Origin: JBBDIM01 sp040880405
GTDB lineage: Bacteria > Planctomycetota > Planctomycetia > Pirellulales > Pirellulaceae
Length of the DNA: 30,711 bases
Direction of reading: 5' to 3'
NCBI GenBank assembly: GCA_040880405.1
Contig: JBBDIM010000090.1
Location: forward strand, 1-30,711
The number at the start of each line of letters is the position of its first letter. Positions within the stretch are counted from its first letter, which is position 1. The position numbers and the translations under genes were made by a program. Below are positions 16,643-25,816 of the stretch, piece by piece. The notes beneath the pieces are model-generated. The model did not search any database, was not told where the DNA came from, and was given only the letters and a program-made list of their open reading frames with translations.

Positions 16643-17665
16643 ATGAATCTACTCACCATTGAATCGACCTGCGATGAGACGGCGGCCGCGGCGATTGACG
16701 ATCAGATGAATGTCTTGGCGTCCGTGGTCGCTTCGCAAGATGATCTGCACCAGCGTTTTGCCGGGGTCGTGCCGGAGATCGCCGCGCGGGCCCATCTTGA
16801 ACGGATGCTGCCGGTGGTGGACGAGACGCTCCGCAAAGCGAATCTGACGTTGGACCAAATCGATGCGATCGCCGTGGCCAACATGCCTGGTTTGGCGGGT
16901 TCGCTGTTGGTGGGTGTCACGGCGGCGAAGACGTTGGCCTGGCTGCTGGGTATTCCGATTGTGGGAATTAACCATTTGCAGGGGCATATTTATGCCTGCA
17001 AGGTCGCCTTTCAAACCGAGATCTTTCCCTGTGTTGGATTGATTGTCAGTGGTGGCCATTCCAACTTGTACCACTGCCGAAGCCCCCTCGAATTTGAGGT
17101 ATTGGGCGGCACGATCGACGATGCCGCGGGAGAGTCGTTTGACAAAGTGGCCAGCATGTTGGGCTTGCCCTACCCGGGCGGTCCGGCGGTTTCCCGTGCC
17201 GCCGCTCAGGGTGATCCTCAGGCTTACCGTTTTCCACGCCCCTTTTTGAAAGACGCCTCACGGCTCGATTTTAGCTTTAGCGGTCTCAAGACCGCGGTGC
17301 GTTACGAGATTGCCGGGCCAGGCGCGGTCGATTTTAGCCAGATCGAACTTTCCCCGCAGCGAGTTTCCGATATCGCGGCCAGCTTTGAGCAGGCGGTGGT
17401 CGATTGCCTGGTCGGTAAATCGATTCAGGCGATGCGTCAGACCGGCTTAACACGCCTCTGCGCAGGTGGCGGGGTTGCGGCCAATCGTCGACTGAGAGAG
17501 GCATTGCATGTGGCCGTAGACGAGTTGGGTGGCGAGTTGTTGATCGCCCCGCCCCATCTCTGCACCGATAACGCGGTCCTGGGAGCGATTGCCTTAGAAA
17601 AAATAAAAGCCGGGCAGTTCGATGATTTAAGCATCGACGCACTGCCCGGCCTGATTCGTAATTAA
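16643..17665 (+). CDS. tsaD: tRNA N6-threonylcarbamoyladenosine transferase TsaD
   Basis: This 340-residue protein of the ASKHA (Kae1/Qri7) family has the N-terminal IESTCDETAAA, metal-site histidines His111 and His115 in HLQGHIY, SGGHSNLY, GESFDKVASMLGL, FSFSGLKTA, and CTDNAVLGA near the end. With TsaB, TsaE and TsaC it makes t6A37 on tRNAs reading ANN codons. Its length is typical for bacteria. Its last codons contain a strong inverted repeat (17609-17650) that functions best as a terminator for the opposite strand. It converges with the VWA-STN gene. Confidence 0.97.
   Translation: MNLLTIESTCDETAAAAIDDQMNVLASVVASQDDLHQRFAGVVPEIAARAHLERMLPVVDETLRKANLTLDQIDAIAVANMPGLAGSLLVGVTAAKTLAWLLGIPIVGINHLQGHIYACKVAFQTEIFPCVGLIVSGGHSNLYHCRSPLEFEVLGGTIDDAAGESFDKVASMLGLPYPGGPAVSRAAAQGDPQAYRFPRPFLKDASRLDFSFSGLKTAVRYEIAGPGAVDFSQIELSPQRVSDIAASFEQAVVDCLVGKSIQAMRQTGLTRLCAGGGVAANRRLREALHVAVDELGGELLIAPPHLCTDNAVLGAIALEKIKAGQFDDLSIDALPGLIRN
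17598..17650 (-). terminator. Intrinsic terminator of the VWA-STN gene, inside the tsaD coding end
   Basis: Read on the minus strand, GCCGGGCAGT (17650-17641) pairs with ACTGCCCGGC (17618-17609). An inner stem TCGATG/CATCGA and a 7-nt loop complete the hairpin, with a 3-nt bulge. TTTTATTTTTT (17608-17598) follows immediately. That is 16 perfect stem pairs plus a U-rich tail, about 80 nt downstream of the minus-strand stop codon. On the plus strand there is no U-tract after the stem. Confidence 0.85.
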
Positions 17666-17728
17666 AAGATGGTTTGCAAGCTCGGGACCAACGGTCCTTA
17701 GCTCCCTGTGGAGAGTAGCGACAGGCTG

Positions 17729-20700
17729 TTAGTTGTCGTCACCATCACCGGGATTGCCTTCGACATCGGATTCTCCGTCGACAAAGTTGAAGGTATGGAC
17801 TTCACCGATGCTGGTAAAGTTAGGAGCGCTACTGACTCGGACATATCGACGATCGGCCGTCACCACGGCAAAAGCGGACATCATCGTACCTTCAGGCAGC
17901 GTGGTGATTTCAGGCTTATACCCAACCGCGTTACGAGCGTTTCGTAAAAAGCCGCTGTAGTTGCGATTGATGGCAGTGACATATTCCTCGGCGGAAAGGG
18001 ACCCTTCCGACAGGGTGTTTAGTTGTTGAGCCAAGACCGCTCGGCCGACATCGGCATGAGCCTTGGCGACAACCTGGACCTCATGATCCTTCAGGTCTTC
18101 CATTCGACGTCCGTCCGGAACATTGAAGGTCACGAGCGAACCTCCCTTGCCGAGGTCGATCTGTTCGCGCCGATGGGTTTGCCCCTTCGTACCGTAACCG
18201 GTGTAGATATCGATCGTCACCTTGCCTGCGGTAACGTCACCCCATACCCGCTTAATCAGCACTTTGTAGTCGCCGGCAAAGCCTTTGGGGACCACGTAGA
18301 CCTCGGAGGTTCCCTCGCCCCCGGCAGTCTCCAGCGAAGCGATACTGTCACCCAGCATCACGCCACCGGAGGTGGTTCTCGGGTTGTGGAGGGAACAGAC
18401 CGTCCCGGACGGTTCTTCAATGACCAGATCGAGATCGGCATCGCCGGTCCAGGTCACCTTAACAATCGCGTCGCGGATCATCGCTTCTTGCAACTGAGCG
18501 GTGAACTGCTTCGCCTCGTCCATTCGCTTCTCTTTGGCCAATTGGTCAAGAGTCGCCTTGGCGGTGCGATACGCGTCCGACTTCACGTGGCTTGTCGATT
18601 CGTCCCATTCCTGCGAAAGGGTTCCGATACACGCCCATTTAATACCTTCCAGGTCGTTGACCCGCTTGGCGGCATTCAGGCCGTAGGCGTAAGGTTCCGG
18701 TCGCAGAGGCTCCAGTTTCGCCACCTGTTGGAACAATTTAAGTGCCCGGTCGTCCATCCCAATCCGGGCCATGTAGGTCGCCAGATAAAGCATGTGATCC
18801 GGACCGCTCGTGAAGTCGAGAGCCGACATCAAGGCCCGCTCAATTTCCTCGGGCGGGGCGTGTTCCAATTGCATCGCCAACCCTAGGCCTTCATACATCC
18901 AAGGTTGAGGCTGGCCGTGACGCAATGCCAAGTGAATCAACTCGATCGCTTCGCTGTAACGCTTGGTGTTCATCGCGCGGCGAATCTCCAAGCGGAGGCT
19001 GACCGGCGGGATGATCTCGCCGGAGGCAAAAACCTTACGCCAAGCGTCCATCCGGGTTTGCCCCTCAGCGACTTCAAGGCGAAAGTCAGCGGCGGCCCGT
19101 GGAGCCTGTCGTTGGTCGGCATTGGCTTCACTAGGTTCGACGGGATTCTCGGTCGACTCCGGGGAGGTGGTGGCGACCGACTTTTCATCGTCGACGGCAA
19201 ACATACCGCCGCCCATGCCGCCACCCATTCCTCCCATACCGCCGCCCATACCACCCATGCCGCCGCCCATTCCGCCCATGCCGCCGCCCATACCACCCAT
19301 GCCGCCGCCCATACCACCCATGCCGCCACCCATCATGCCGCCGCCCAGTTGGACAGCAACGGGAAGCACCAAGTCGGCGACCGGATAGACTTTCGTAATG
19401 AGCTCACTCTCCGCCTCTTCCGGCGTGGTGATCATCAATACTTCGTTCGCGACGATGTAGGTAAGGTCCAATTCCTTGAGCATCAAGCGGAGTGCCGAGC
19501 GTAAGGTAATCCCTTCCAGGTTCCGAGTTACCGGAGTATCGGTGGTCAGACCGACATCATCCAAGGCCCGAGTATCAATCTGGATTTCAATCCCGTGCAA
19601 CTGCTTCAGGTAACTGACCACTTCCTCCAACGGTGTGTCGATGAAGGCAAGTTTGGTTTCCGCGTCCAGTTGACGGAAGATTTCCTGCTCGGCTCGACCG
19701 GTCGAGGCCAGATCGATCGATCCGTACTTCTCTTTCCGGTATTGGATGCTTTCCCAAAATTCGGGGTCGGGATAAACGACCGAAGGATTGTCCGGGAAGG
19801 GAATGTGAGCCAACTCTACTTGGTATAAGGTTTCCAGAGCCGCGCGATACCGGTCTTCCCGCAACCGCATCATTTGGTTGTAATTTCCCGCCACTTGGGC
19901 CATTTCAACGGCCAAGTGAGTGGCGATGTTGTTCGGATTAACATCCCGAGCTTCACGAGCCGCGTCAAACGCCGCATCGTACTCCTGCTCGATCATCAGG
20001 CTGTTGAACATCTCGATGATGCTTTTCGCTTTCTCATCGTTGCGAATCAGGGCGTCGTTCAAGCGCCGCCGTTCCTGAGCCTGAGCCAAACGGACGGCCG
20101 AGGCCTGTCGCTCCGCTTCGAACGTTAACGTGCGGGAACTCGCCTCGCGGATTGCCGTAGTGATTTTGTTGCGAAGTCTCGCACGGACATCTCCATCCAG
20201 GTCGGGAGCCCGCTCGATATTCTCCAAGAGCAACTTCAGACCATCTCGCACGCCGACCGGGTCGATCGCCATCTCATCGCGGGCACCGCGTAGTCGTCGT
20301 TCGACATCGGCCTCAATGGCCTGTTCCTGCCGGCTACGCTGAAGTTCCACATCGCTCAAAAAGCGTCCCGCTTCTGGTCCCAGATTCAGGGGGGCATCGA
20401 CGGCATCGGAACGAGGTGCCGTGGGAGGAGCCGGTTGGGCGGAAGTTGCCGTTTCGACTTCGTCTCGCATGGCGGCCTGTGCCAAGTGGTTCGCCGAGGT
20501 GTGACCCGAATCGATTCGCAGGGCCGCGTCCGCCAACTTGGCGGCACCTTCTCGATCGCCCGAGGCGAGGGCTTGCCTGCCTAGTCGAGCGTAATCCTCA
20601 GCGGCCGCAAGCAGCATCCGAGCCGATTCACGCAGACCAGCCGAACCGACAGTCGGCAGACCGACGCCACCGTCCTTGCTGGCCAATTCGACCAGACGCG

Positions 20701-21652
20701 GCAGGTAGGCTTGATCCTCGGACGAGGCTTCCGGCTGGGCGGTCCAGTTCAAGTCAATTTTACTACCGGCAACCTGACCCTGCAGTTCAAGGCTCAGGTC
20801 GGCTCGGTCAGCGAGTGTACCGACGACGATTGTGTCGCGATCAACGCGGAGCGGAGGGAAGTTTTCCGGATAGGATTTTGCCACGTTGACGGAAAACTTT
20901 GCGCTGGTGGGCCAAACCACCGGCGCGACCGCCGCCGAAGCCAACTGCACGCCGAATTGCTCTGGGGCAACTTCGTCGCTATCAATCGCCACCATCCCAC
21001 CGGTGTGGTTGGCCAAGGTCGCCAAAGTTTGCACGTCCCGCTCGGGGCCAATCGCGAGACTGGTCAGAGAGACCTGGGATGCCGCCATCTGAGCGATCGT
21101 CTGCTCGAACTCGGTCGTCCCGAGCAGGTTTGCCCGGCTCGTCCCCTTTCCGAGATAAACGATCGAACGTTGCATCCCCTGATCGGCGGAGAACTTGCCG
21201 ACCGCCTCACGAAGAATCGCGGGCAAATCGGTCGCGCCCAGCGGAGTCCGCTTTTCCAGTTTCGCCAGCCCTTGGGCCACCTTCGCATCTTGAGGCGTTG
21301 AGAAACCTTCCTGCATCGAAACGGCATGCAGGTCCCCAGCCATCACGAGCACTTTGGTCGTGGGGGGGAGGGCGGAGAGGGCCGCCTTGAGTGCCGCCAG
21401 CGAGTCATCCCGGTAGATTCCGGATTGACTGGCCGAGGTATCCATCAGAAAGATCACCTCAGAGCCCTTGCTCGCGGGGATGGAAGTCGGGTCGAGCTTT
21501 ACGCTTAACGCAAAATGCGTGTCGCCCGCCTCCTGCTCGTAGGTCGCCAAACGGGAAGCAGGTTCCGCGTGGGCAAAGGTGGTGGTCCCGAGGACCATCC
21601 CAACAGCCAATAGGGCCGAAAGACATTGCTCGAAGCGATTTCGCCTGGGCAT
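17729..21652 (-). CDS. Large secreted VWA-STN protein with Gly/Met repeat
   Basis: The ATG at 21652 (GGAG 9 nt upstream) gives 1307 residues; a GTG at 21676 would add 8. In order: signal peptide (1-29, cleavage near AHA); VWA domain (about 62-245) with MIDAS DTSAS at 71-75; helical, coiled region (about 330-640); STN-like (secretin/TonB short N-terminal) domain (about 665-760); GGMGGMGGG repeat (about 770-817); TPR-like helices (about 870-1050); and a beta domain starting TWTGDADLDLVIEEP (about 1065). It has no membrane anchor or secretin barrel, so it is probably periplasmic or exported. The STN part suggests contact with an envelope complex. Overall function is unknown. Confidence 0.85.
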   Translation of the reverse strand: MPRRNRFEQCLSALLAVGMVLGTTTFAHAEPASRLATYEQEAGDTHFALSVKLDPTSIPASKGSEVIFLMDTSASQSGIYRDDSLAALKAALSALPPTTKVLVMAGDLHAVSMQEGFSTPQDAKVAQGLAKLEKRTPLGATDLPAILREAVGKFSADQGMQRSIVYLGKGTSRANLLGTTEFEQTIAQMAASQVSLTSLAIGPERDVQTLATLANHTGGMVAIDSDEVAPEQFGVQLASAAVAPVVWPTSAKFSVNVAKSYPENFPPLRVDRDTIVVGTLADRADLSLELQGQVAGSKIDLNWTAQPEASSEDQAYLPRLVELASKDGGVGLPTVGSAGLRESARMLLAAAEDYARLGRQALASGDREGAAKLADAALRIDSGHTSANHLAQAAMRDEVETATSAQPAPPTAPRSDAVDAPLNLGPEAGRFLSDVELQRSRQEQAIEADVERRLRGARDEMAIDPVGVRDGLKLLLENIERAPDLDGDVRARLRNKITTAIREASSRTLTFEAERQASAVRLAQAQERRRLNDALIRNDEKAKSIIEMFNSLMIEQEYDAAFDAAREARDVNPNNIATHLAVEMAQVAGNYNQMMRLREDRYRAALETLYQVELAHIPFPDNPSVVYPDPEFWESIQYRKEKYGSIDLASTGRAEQEIFRQLDAETKLAFIDTPLEEVVSYLKQLHGIEIQIDTRALDDVGLTTDTPVTRNLEGITLRSALRLMLKELDLTYIVANEVLMITTPEEAESELITKVYPVADLVLPVAVQLGGGMMGGGMGGMGGGMGGMGGGMGGMGGGMGGMGGGMGGMGGGMGGGMFAVDDEKSVATTSPESTENPVEPSEANADQRQAPRAAADFRLEVAEGQTRMDAWRKVFASGEIIPPVSLRLEIRRAMNTKRYSEAIELIHLALRHGQPQPWMYEGLGLAMQLEHAPPEEIERALMSALDFTSGPDHMLYLATYMARIGMDDRALKLFQQVAKLEPLRPEPYAYGLNAAKRVNDLEGIKWACIGTLSQEWDESTSHVKSDAYRTAKATLDQLAKEKRMDEAKQFTAQLQEAMIRDAIVKVTWTGDADLDLVIEEPSGTVCSLHNPRTTSGGVMLGDSIASLETAGGEGTSEVYVVPKGFAGDYKVLIKRVWGDVTAGKVTIDIYTGYGTKGQTHRREQIDLGKGGSLVTFNVPDGRRMEDLKDHEVQVVAKAHADVGRAVLAQQLNTLSEGSLSAEEYVTAINRNYSGFLRNARNAVGYKPEITTLPEGTMMSAFAVVTADRRYVRVSSAPNFTSIGEVHTFNFVDGESDVEGNPGDGDDN
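19203..19343 (-). repeat. In-frame 21-bp tandem repeat encoding GGMGGMG-type units
   Basis: Near-identical 21-bp units (CCGCCGCCCATACCACCCATG type on the plus strand) encode a run of Gly and Met between the STN-like and TPR-like parts of the VWA-STN protein. Third positions vary between units, so selection on the protein is plausible. The copy number could vary by slippage. Confidence 0.85.
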
Positions 21653-21676
21653 AGTCAAAAACTCCAAATGAGACAC

Positions 21677-22101
21677 AGTAGATGGGACTGTCGATAGTTT
21701 CAGTCTGTCGTATCAGCCTACCGACGAGGGCGACATCGAAATTCAAATACCCCTCTCTCCCGAGTCATCAAGGCAGCCTGGATTCTTTCGAATCGCGAAG
21801 GATGGCAGCCTCAATCGAGGGGAGGAAGGTGTGGTGTTTAGCGCCTAAAACATCTAAATCCACGACACTCATTCTATTTCCGAGTTGCAGAGGTCGCCAC
21901 TAAAAAACAGGCGATTAGGTTAAGTTTAACTCGATTAACGCCTTCCGTAAAATCGTCCCAGAGATCCCGTGTCTCCGCTGAATGCACCTTCCAGAAAAGT
22001 CTTCGCCCCCCAAAGTAACCGTCGTGTCAGCCCACCACTAGCTCAATTACGACCGGCAATTGCCCATTCCGCCGGGGCTAAACGGCGGAATGGGCTTGCC
22101 T
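21677..22101. other. Intergenic region upstream of the VWA-STN gene
   Basis: This 425-bp stretch has no supported gene. It must hold the promoter of the minus-strand VWA-STN gene, but no clear -35/-10 pair was found. The part next to the unknown secreted gene holds a 12-bp hairpin (22062-22095). Confidence 0.5.
22062..22095 (-). terminator. Hairpin after the unknown secreted protein gene
   Basis: GCCCATTCCGCC (22062-22073) pairs perfectly with 22084-22095 around a 10-nt loop. It starts 7 nt after the stop codon of the minus-strand gene. There is no good U-tract, so it may be a weak terminator, an mRNA-stabilising end or a dispersed palindrome. Confidence 0.5.
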
Positions 22102-23058
22102 TTATCGATTTATAAAGCCTTTTATATTCGCGACTTGTGTGAATCCAAGGTCCGACTTTCCTTGGAACCATGCGATCCGCTGCCGGTGGGAATGTTTCAT
22201 GTGCGAAAGCAGGCCATACCCGGAAACGTGGGCTTGATAAACCAGCTCTTGCGGATGGGACAGATTCACAATCAGTGGGGTGACGACCGCTTGCCGCAGC
22301 CAAGCGACATTCGCGGTGGCTTTCGCCTGCCGAGCTTGCTGAATTTGGAGCATCACCTGATCGGCCAACTGGTCCGATTGCATATCGTCGCTCAGCGCGA
22401 CCTCTGCGGAGCGATCGACTACCTCCACCGCAATCTCAGGCTCGGCCGGTTGAAGCTCGACTGAATTCGCGGGCGAAAAGACGCATCCCCCTAAATCGAA
22501 GTAGGAGTGGAACTGCTCGTGTCCGTAAGCCTGGAAATTCGCGATCGAGAAACTTTCCGGAGGGCCGCTCACTTCCAGATCTGCCAGTGGCCTCTTCGCG
22601 AGCTGTTCGACGATGGAAGCGGTGGCCCGTTTCACCAACCCTAAAACGTCGAATGCTGAGTCGGCCGATTTGGCCAAGCGGCAAGACGGGGAAGCAACCA
22701 ACTTGCTTGGGATTGTTTCGGGTGTGGCACAGGCAGATTTTTGGACCGTTGGAGTCGCCGTGGTGTGGGCGGGATTGTTCCAGTACATCGCCTCCCAGTC
22801 ATACTGCGTCGGAGTGAGGCGGGTCGGGTTCTCCGCCATTTGAATGATCAAGTCTTGCCGGTGATCCTGGGCGACTTTCCAGGGTTGCCACTTGGCCGAG
22901 AGGGCATCGGCGGTGTGGAACGACAAATTGTGCAGCGATTCAACCGAGGTGGGCCCGGTGTGGAGTTTTTGGGCCCGTCCTTCCCGACAGAAAAAGGCCA
23001 ACAGGGCCATGATTGCAAACAGCAGGCAGGACTTGAGGTGGGGTCGTAGGCAAGGCAT
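22102..23058 (-). CDS. Secreted protein of unknown function
   Basis: This 318-residue protein begins with a signal peptide (about 1-29, ending GRAQ). I recognise no domain. The mature part is mixed and mostly hydrophilic. It has six Cys after the signal region or within it, a segment with several aromatic residues (about 170-190, FQAYGHEQFHSYFDLGG), an acidic middle, and a C-terminal third rich in Gln, Ala and His. It lies between the VWA-STN gene and the TgpA gene on the same strand, 277 bp after the latter, so it may belong to the envelope cluster. A hairpin follows the stop codon. Confidence 0.65.
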   Translation of the reverse strand: MPCLRPHLKSCLLFAIMALLAFFCREGRAQKLHTGPTSVESLHNLSFHTADALSAKWQPWKVAQDHRQDLIIQMAENPTRLTPTQYDWEAMYWNNPAHTTATPTVQKSACATPETIPSKLVASPSCRLAKSADSAFDVLGLVKRATASIVEQLAKRPLADLEVSGPPESFSIANFQAYGHEQFHSYFDLGGCVFSPANSVELQPAEPEIAVEVVDRSAEVALSDDMQSDQLADQVMLQIQQARQAKATANVAWLRQAVVTPLIVNLSHPQELVYQAHVSGYGLLSHMKHSHRQRIAWFQGKSDLGFTQVANIKGFINR

Positions 23059-23335
23059 ATCTCTGTTTCCTCCCAGAGGTAGTTGCGAATGATTTCAAGC
23101 GGGCGGCGGGCCCGGCCTCTTTCGGCCTGGCCACTCAGGGGCAAACATCCGTGGGCCACCTGCGTAAACTAGAGAGCTTATACCCTGTGATATCGGTGCT
23201 ATCAGCTTTCTCCCATGAGGCGATCCAGGAAAGCTGGGAAAGATGCACCGCCCCGTCGCCGTTACGACCCGCAGGGCACACCGAACCGCGCGAACCCCAG
23301 TCATTGGGGTAGTGCATATACCTCAGCGGCTTTCT

Positions 23336-25813
23336 TTATGGTCCGGTCTCTATCACGCCGCCTCGCTTCCGATCTCCACGCTGTAAGATATTTTGCATGG
23401 CCACCAGTTGAATCTGGAGTTCGCGCTGCTGCTCGTCGGAGAGAGTTTGCCGGCCGAAGCGGATTCCGTAGTAGCAGGCCACGACCCGCTGCATAATGGG
23501 GACCGCCTCCGCGTTCTCGGTGCCGGTCATGCGCTCAGTCAGAGCGTCGACGAACTCTTGCGGAGTGGTGCTTGGCTTCCGCGTCCAGCCTGCCTTAGAA
23601 AGGATCCGCTCCATCTTGAAATAGAACCCCTGCCCGGTAGGAATGTTGGGGAACCACTTACGCCAAAGGACTCTCAGCCGGGGCCAAATCCCCCGGAGCA
23701 GCCACCGCCCAAGTTCGAAACAGACCGCCGTTGAGAGAAGCAAAATCATCGTGATCAGCGAGGCGTAGCCGCTGAAAAACCCCTCGTCGATGTTAATTCC
23801 CAACGACGCGAGCTTTTCCCGGACCCATTCGCCCCACAGCTCTCGATCGAACCAGCCCTCAAACGGTTTGAAGATCCGCTTCGTAAAGGGCTCATAGATC
23901 TCATTTTGCCGTTCCCGATCCATCCCTACCACGTAATCCCGCCAGCCCTGTTCGAGATAGTCGAACCAATCCCAGGCGAATCCGAACATGCCACCACTGT
24001 TCGTGAGGGCGGAACCAGGCCGCGACGCGGGGGTGGGGTCGAGTCGGACCCATGCCCCGTACGGAAATTCCTCTGCGGTTGCCGGTGCCGGGATCGCCTT
24101 CGCCGGGAGATACGCCTCGACCCAGGCATGGGCGTGCAATTGCTTTACCGCCACATACTTGCCCACGGAATTGTATTCGCCCCCCTTGTAGCCCACGACG
24201 ATTCGAGCGGGAATGCCTTGAGCCCGAAGCATGATCGTCAAGGCACTCGCGAAGTACTCGCAGTGCCCGGTCCGGTGATGGACGACGAAGTTCTCGATCG
24301 GGTCGAGACGCGGATTCCGAAGATGATGCGGCACCCCCAGCGAATAGGTGTAGTTCCCGTCGATGACGAAATGCCGTTCCAAGGCCTTCATCACCTGGTA
24401 AGGATCCGCCGGATCTACCTCGGTCCGTTGCAGGATATCACGGGCCTCCTGCTTGATGCCGTCGAACAAGTCGTCAGCGATGTCTTTGTTGAGGGGTATT
24501 TTGGTCAGTTCCTGATCGATATACCGCCGGTATCGACCCACCATCGGTTCGCGGACCGGCGTCAACTGACCCTCCAGCCCAAGCCCGGTCCAGGGGACCA
24601 TCATCTCGTATTCCTGGGGCTGTCGCGCAAGGGTAGGGGAAGACTCCTCATAAGAGATGATTCCTAGGGATTGATTATCGACGATCGAGCGCGAGGTTCG
24701 TTCGCTGGCGTAGGCTGGGTAAATGCTAAACAGCAGCGTCCCCTCGTTCGTCCGATCGAACTGTAGGTTGCGGTTGGTCGTTACCTCTTGACGATAGAGC
24801 TTTTTGCCGTCCGGTGGAGGTTCCAGTTGCGTGACCCGTGCATTGGCATAGCTCCCGGAAATCCAGGTCCGATTGCTCGCCACATAGTTGACAAGCACCG
24901 TCCCCCGGAAATAAGGCTCGAACTGGGGTTCAATTGGTATCTCGGTGGTCGGGTCGACCAATGTCACCCGCATGACCGATTGATCGTTTTGAAGCATTTC
25001 CCCCATCGAATTGAGGGAGATCTGGTCTTTGAAACCGGTCGTGCCACCGGCCCCTCCGAAGGATTGCGACCAGCGACCTTGGTCAATTCTGGGGAAGAGA
25101 TAAAACAGGATCACGGTCACGCACAGCGTGAAAACTCCCATCCGCGAGACCTGGCCAAACATTTTGCCGCTGGTAAACACGGCCGCCAAATTGGCCGGCA
25201 GATGCCCCGTTAGTTGGATTCCCACCAGAGGACCACGATCAACCGACGAGGAATTCCCCTCGGCGGACCGCGAAAATACCGGGAATATCGGGCGATTCTC
25301 AATCGCGTCATGGGCCGCTCTTAGTTGCGGATCGACCCGGAGTGCTTCTCGATAAATGAAAAACAGACTTAGCGTTGTCAGGGCCGCGAGCATATACGGA
25401 ACCAACATAATGCCGAAAGTGACGCTCAGGTTCAGTGCGGCGGCGACCACGACCTGGAGCAGGCTGAGAATCGCCAGATGCCAATAGACCCTCGTCGTTT
25501 TCGGCTGAAACAGCAGCACGATTTGCAGGTAGATCAGCAGTTTGGCGATGGCGTGCAGTTTGGTTGCGGGGGTGCTCGGCTCTTCCCAGAAATCGATAAA
25601 CGAGAACATCACGGCGATCAGCGCCGCCAAGTTGGCGATGTTCCGATTCAGGCGGATCCAGCCACGGATATCGGTGAAGTAAACCGAGCTAAAAGCCGCG
25701 ACCGTCGCCAACATCGGCAAGATCGAATTTCCATACTGGCCCACCGCCAACAACAACGAGCCGATCGCGGCCAAAGTCGCCAGACTTATCTGTAGTAAGC
25801 GTTCGACTTTCAT
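23336..25813 (-). CDS. TgpA-like membrane transglutaminase (DUF3488 + transglutaminase core)
   Basis: This 825-residue protein has an N-terminal block of membrane segments (about 8-160) plus one at about 226-241, and a periplasmic transglutaminase-like core. The triad is Cys518 in GHCEYFAS, His562 in HAHAWVEAY and Asp592 in LDPTP. A further membrane segment (about 680-700) precedes a cytoplasmic tail. This order matches Pseudomonas TgpA. The gene starts 3 bp after the DUF58 gene and follows moxR, the common MoxR-DUF58-transglutaminase arrangement. All catalytic residues are present, so activity on envelope proteins or peptides is likely; the substrate is unknown. Confidence 0.92.
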   Translation of the reverse strand: MKVERLLQISLATLAAIGSLLLAVGQYGNSILPMLATVAAFSSVYFTDIRGWIRLNRNIANLAALIAVMFSFIDFWEEPSTPATKLHAIAKLLIYLQIVLLFQPKTTRVYWHLAILSLLQVVVAAALNLSVTFGIMLVPYMLAALTTLSLFFIYREALRVDPQLRAAHDAIENRPIFPVFSRSAEGNSSSVDRGPLVGIQLTGHLPANLAAVFTSGKMFGQVSRMGVFTLCVTVILFYLFPRIDQGRWSQSFGGAGGTTGFKDQISLNSMGEMLQNDQSVMRVTLVDPTTEIPIEPQFEPYFRGTVLVNYVASNRTWISGSYANARVTQLEPPPDGKKLYRQEVTTNRNLQFDRTNEGTLLFSIYPAYASERTSRSIVDNQSLGIISYEESSPTLARQPQEYEMMVPWTGLGLEGQLTPVREPMVGRYRRYIDQELTKIPLNKDIADDLFDGIKQEARDILQRTEVDPADPYQVMKALERHFVIDGNYTYSLGVPHHLRNPRLDPIENFVVHHRTGHCEYFASALTIMLRAQGIPARIVVGYKGGEYNSVGKYVAVKQLHAHAWVEAYLPAKAIPAPATAEEFPYGAWVRLDPTPASRPGSALTNSGGMFGFAWDWFDYLEQGWRDYVVGMDRERQNEIYEPFTKRIFKPFEGWFDRELWGEWVREKLASLGINIDEGFFSGYASLITMILLLSTAVCFELGRWLLRGIWPRLRVLWRKWFPNIPTGQGFYFKMERILSKAGWTRKPSTTPQEFVDALTERMTGTENAEAVPIMQRVVACYYGIRFGRQTLSDEQQRELQIQLVAMQNILQRGDRKRGGVIETGP

Positions 25814-25816
25814 GCC

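Noticed and set aside
18023..18886. 287-codon open frame on the plus strand opposite the VWA-STN gene
   Set aside because: It is antisense to a well-supported coding sequence, lacks a ribosome binding site, and its translation is Arg/His/Gly-rich without motifs.
19203..19343. Possible CRISPR or minisatellite array
   Set aside because: The 21-bp units are contiguous, lack spacers and keep the reading frame of the VWA-STN gene, so this is an in-frame protein repeat.
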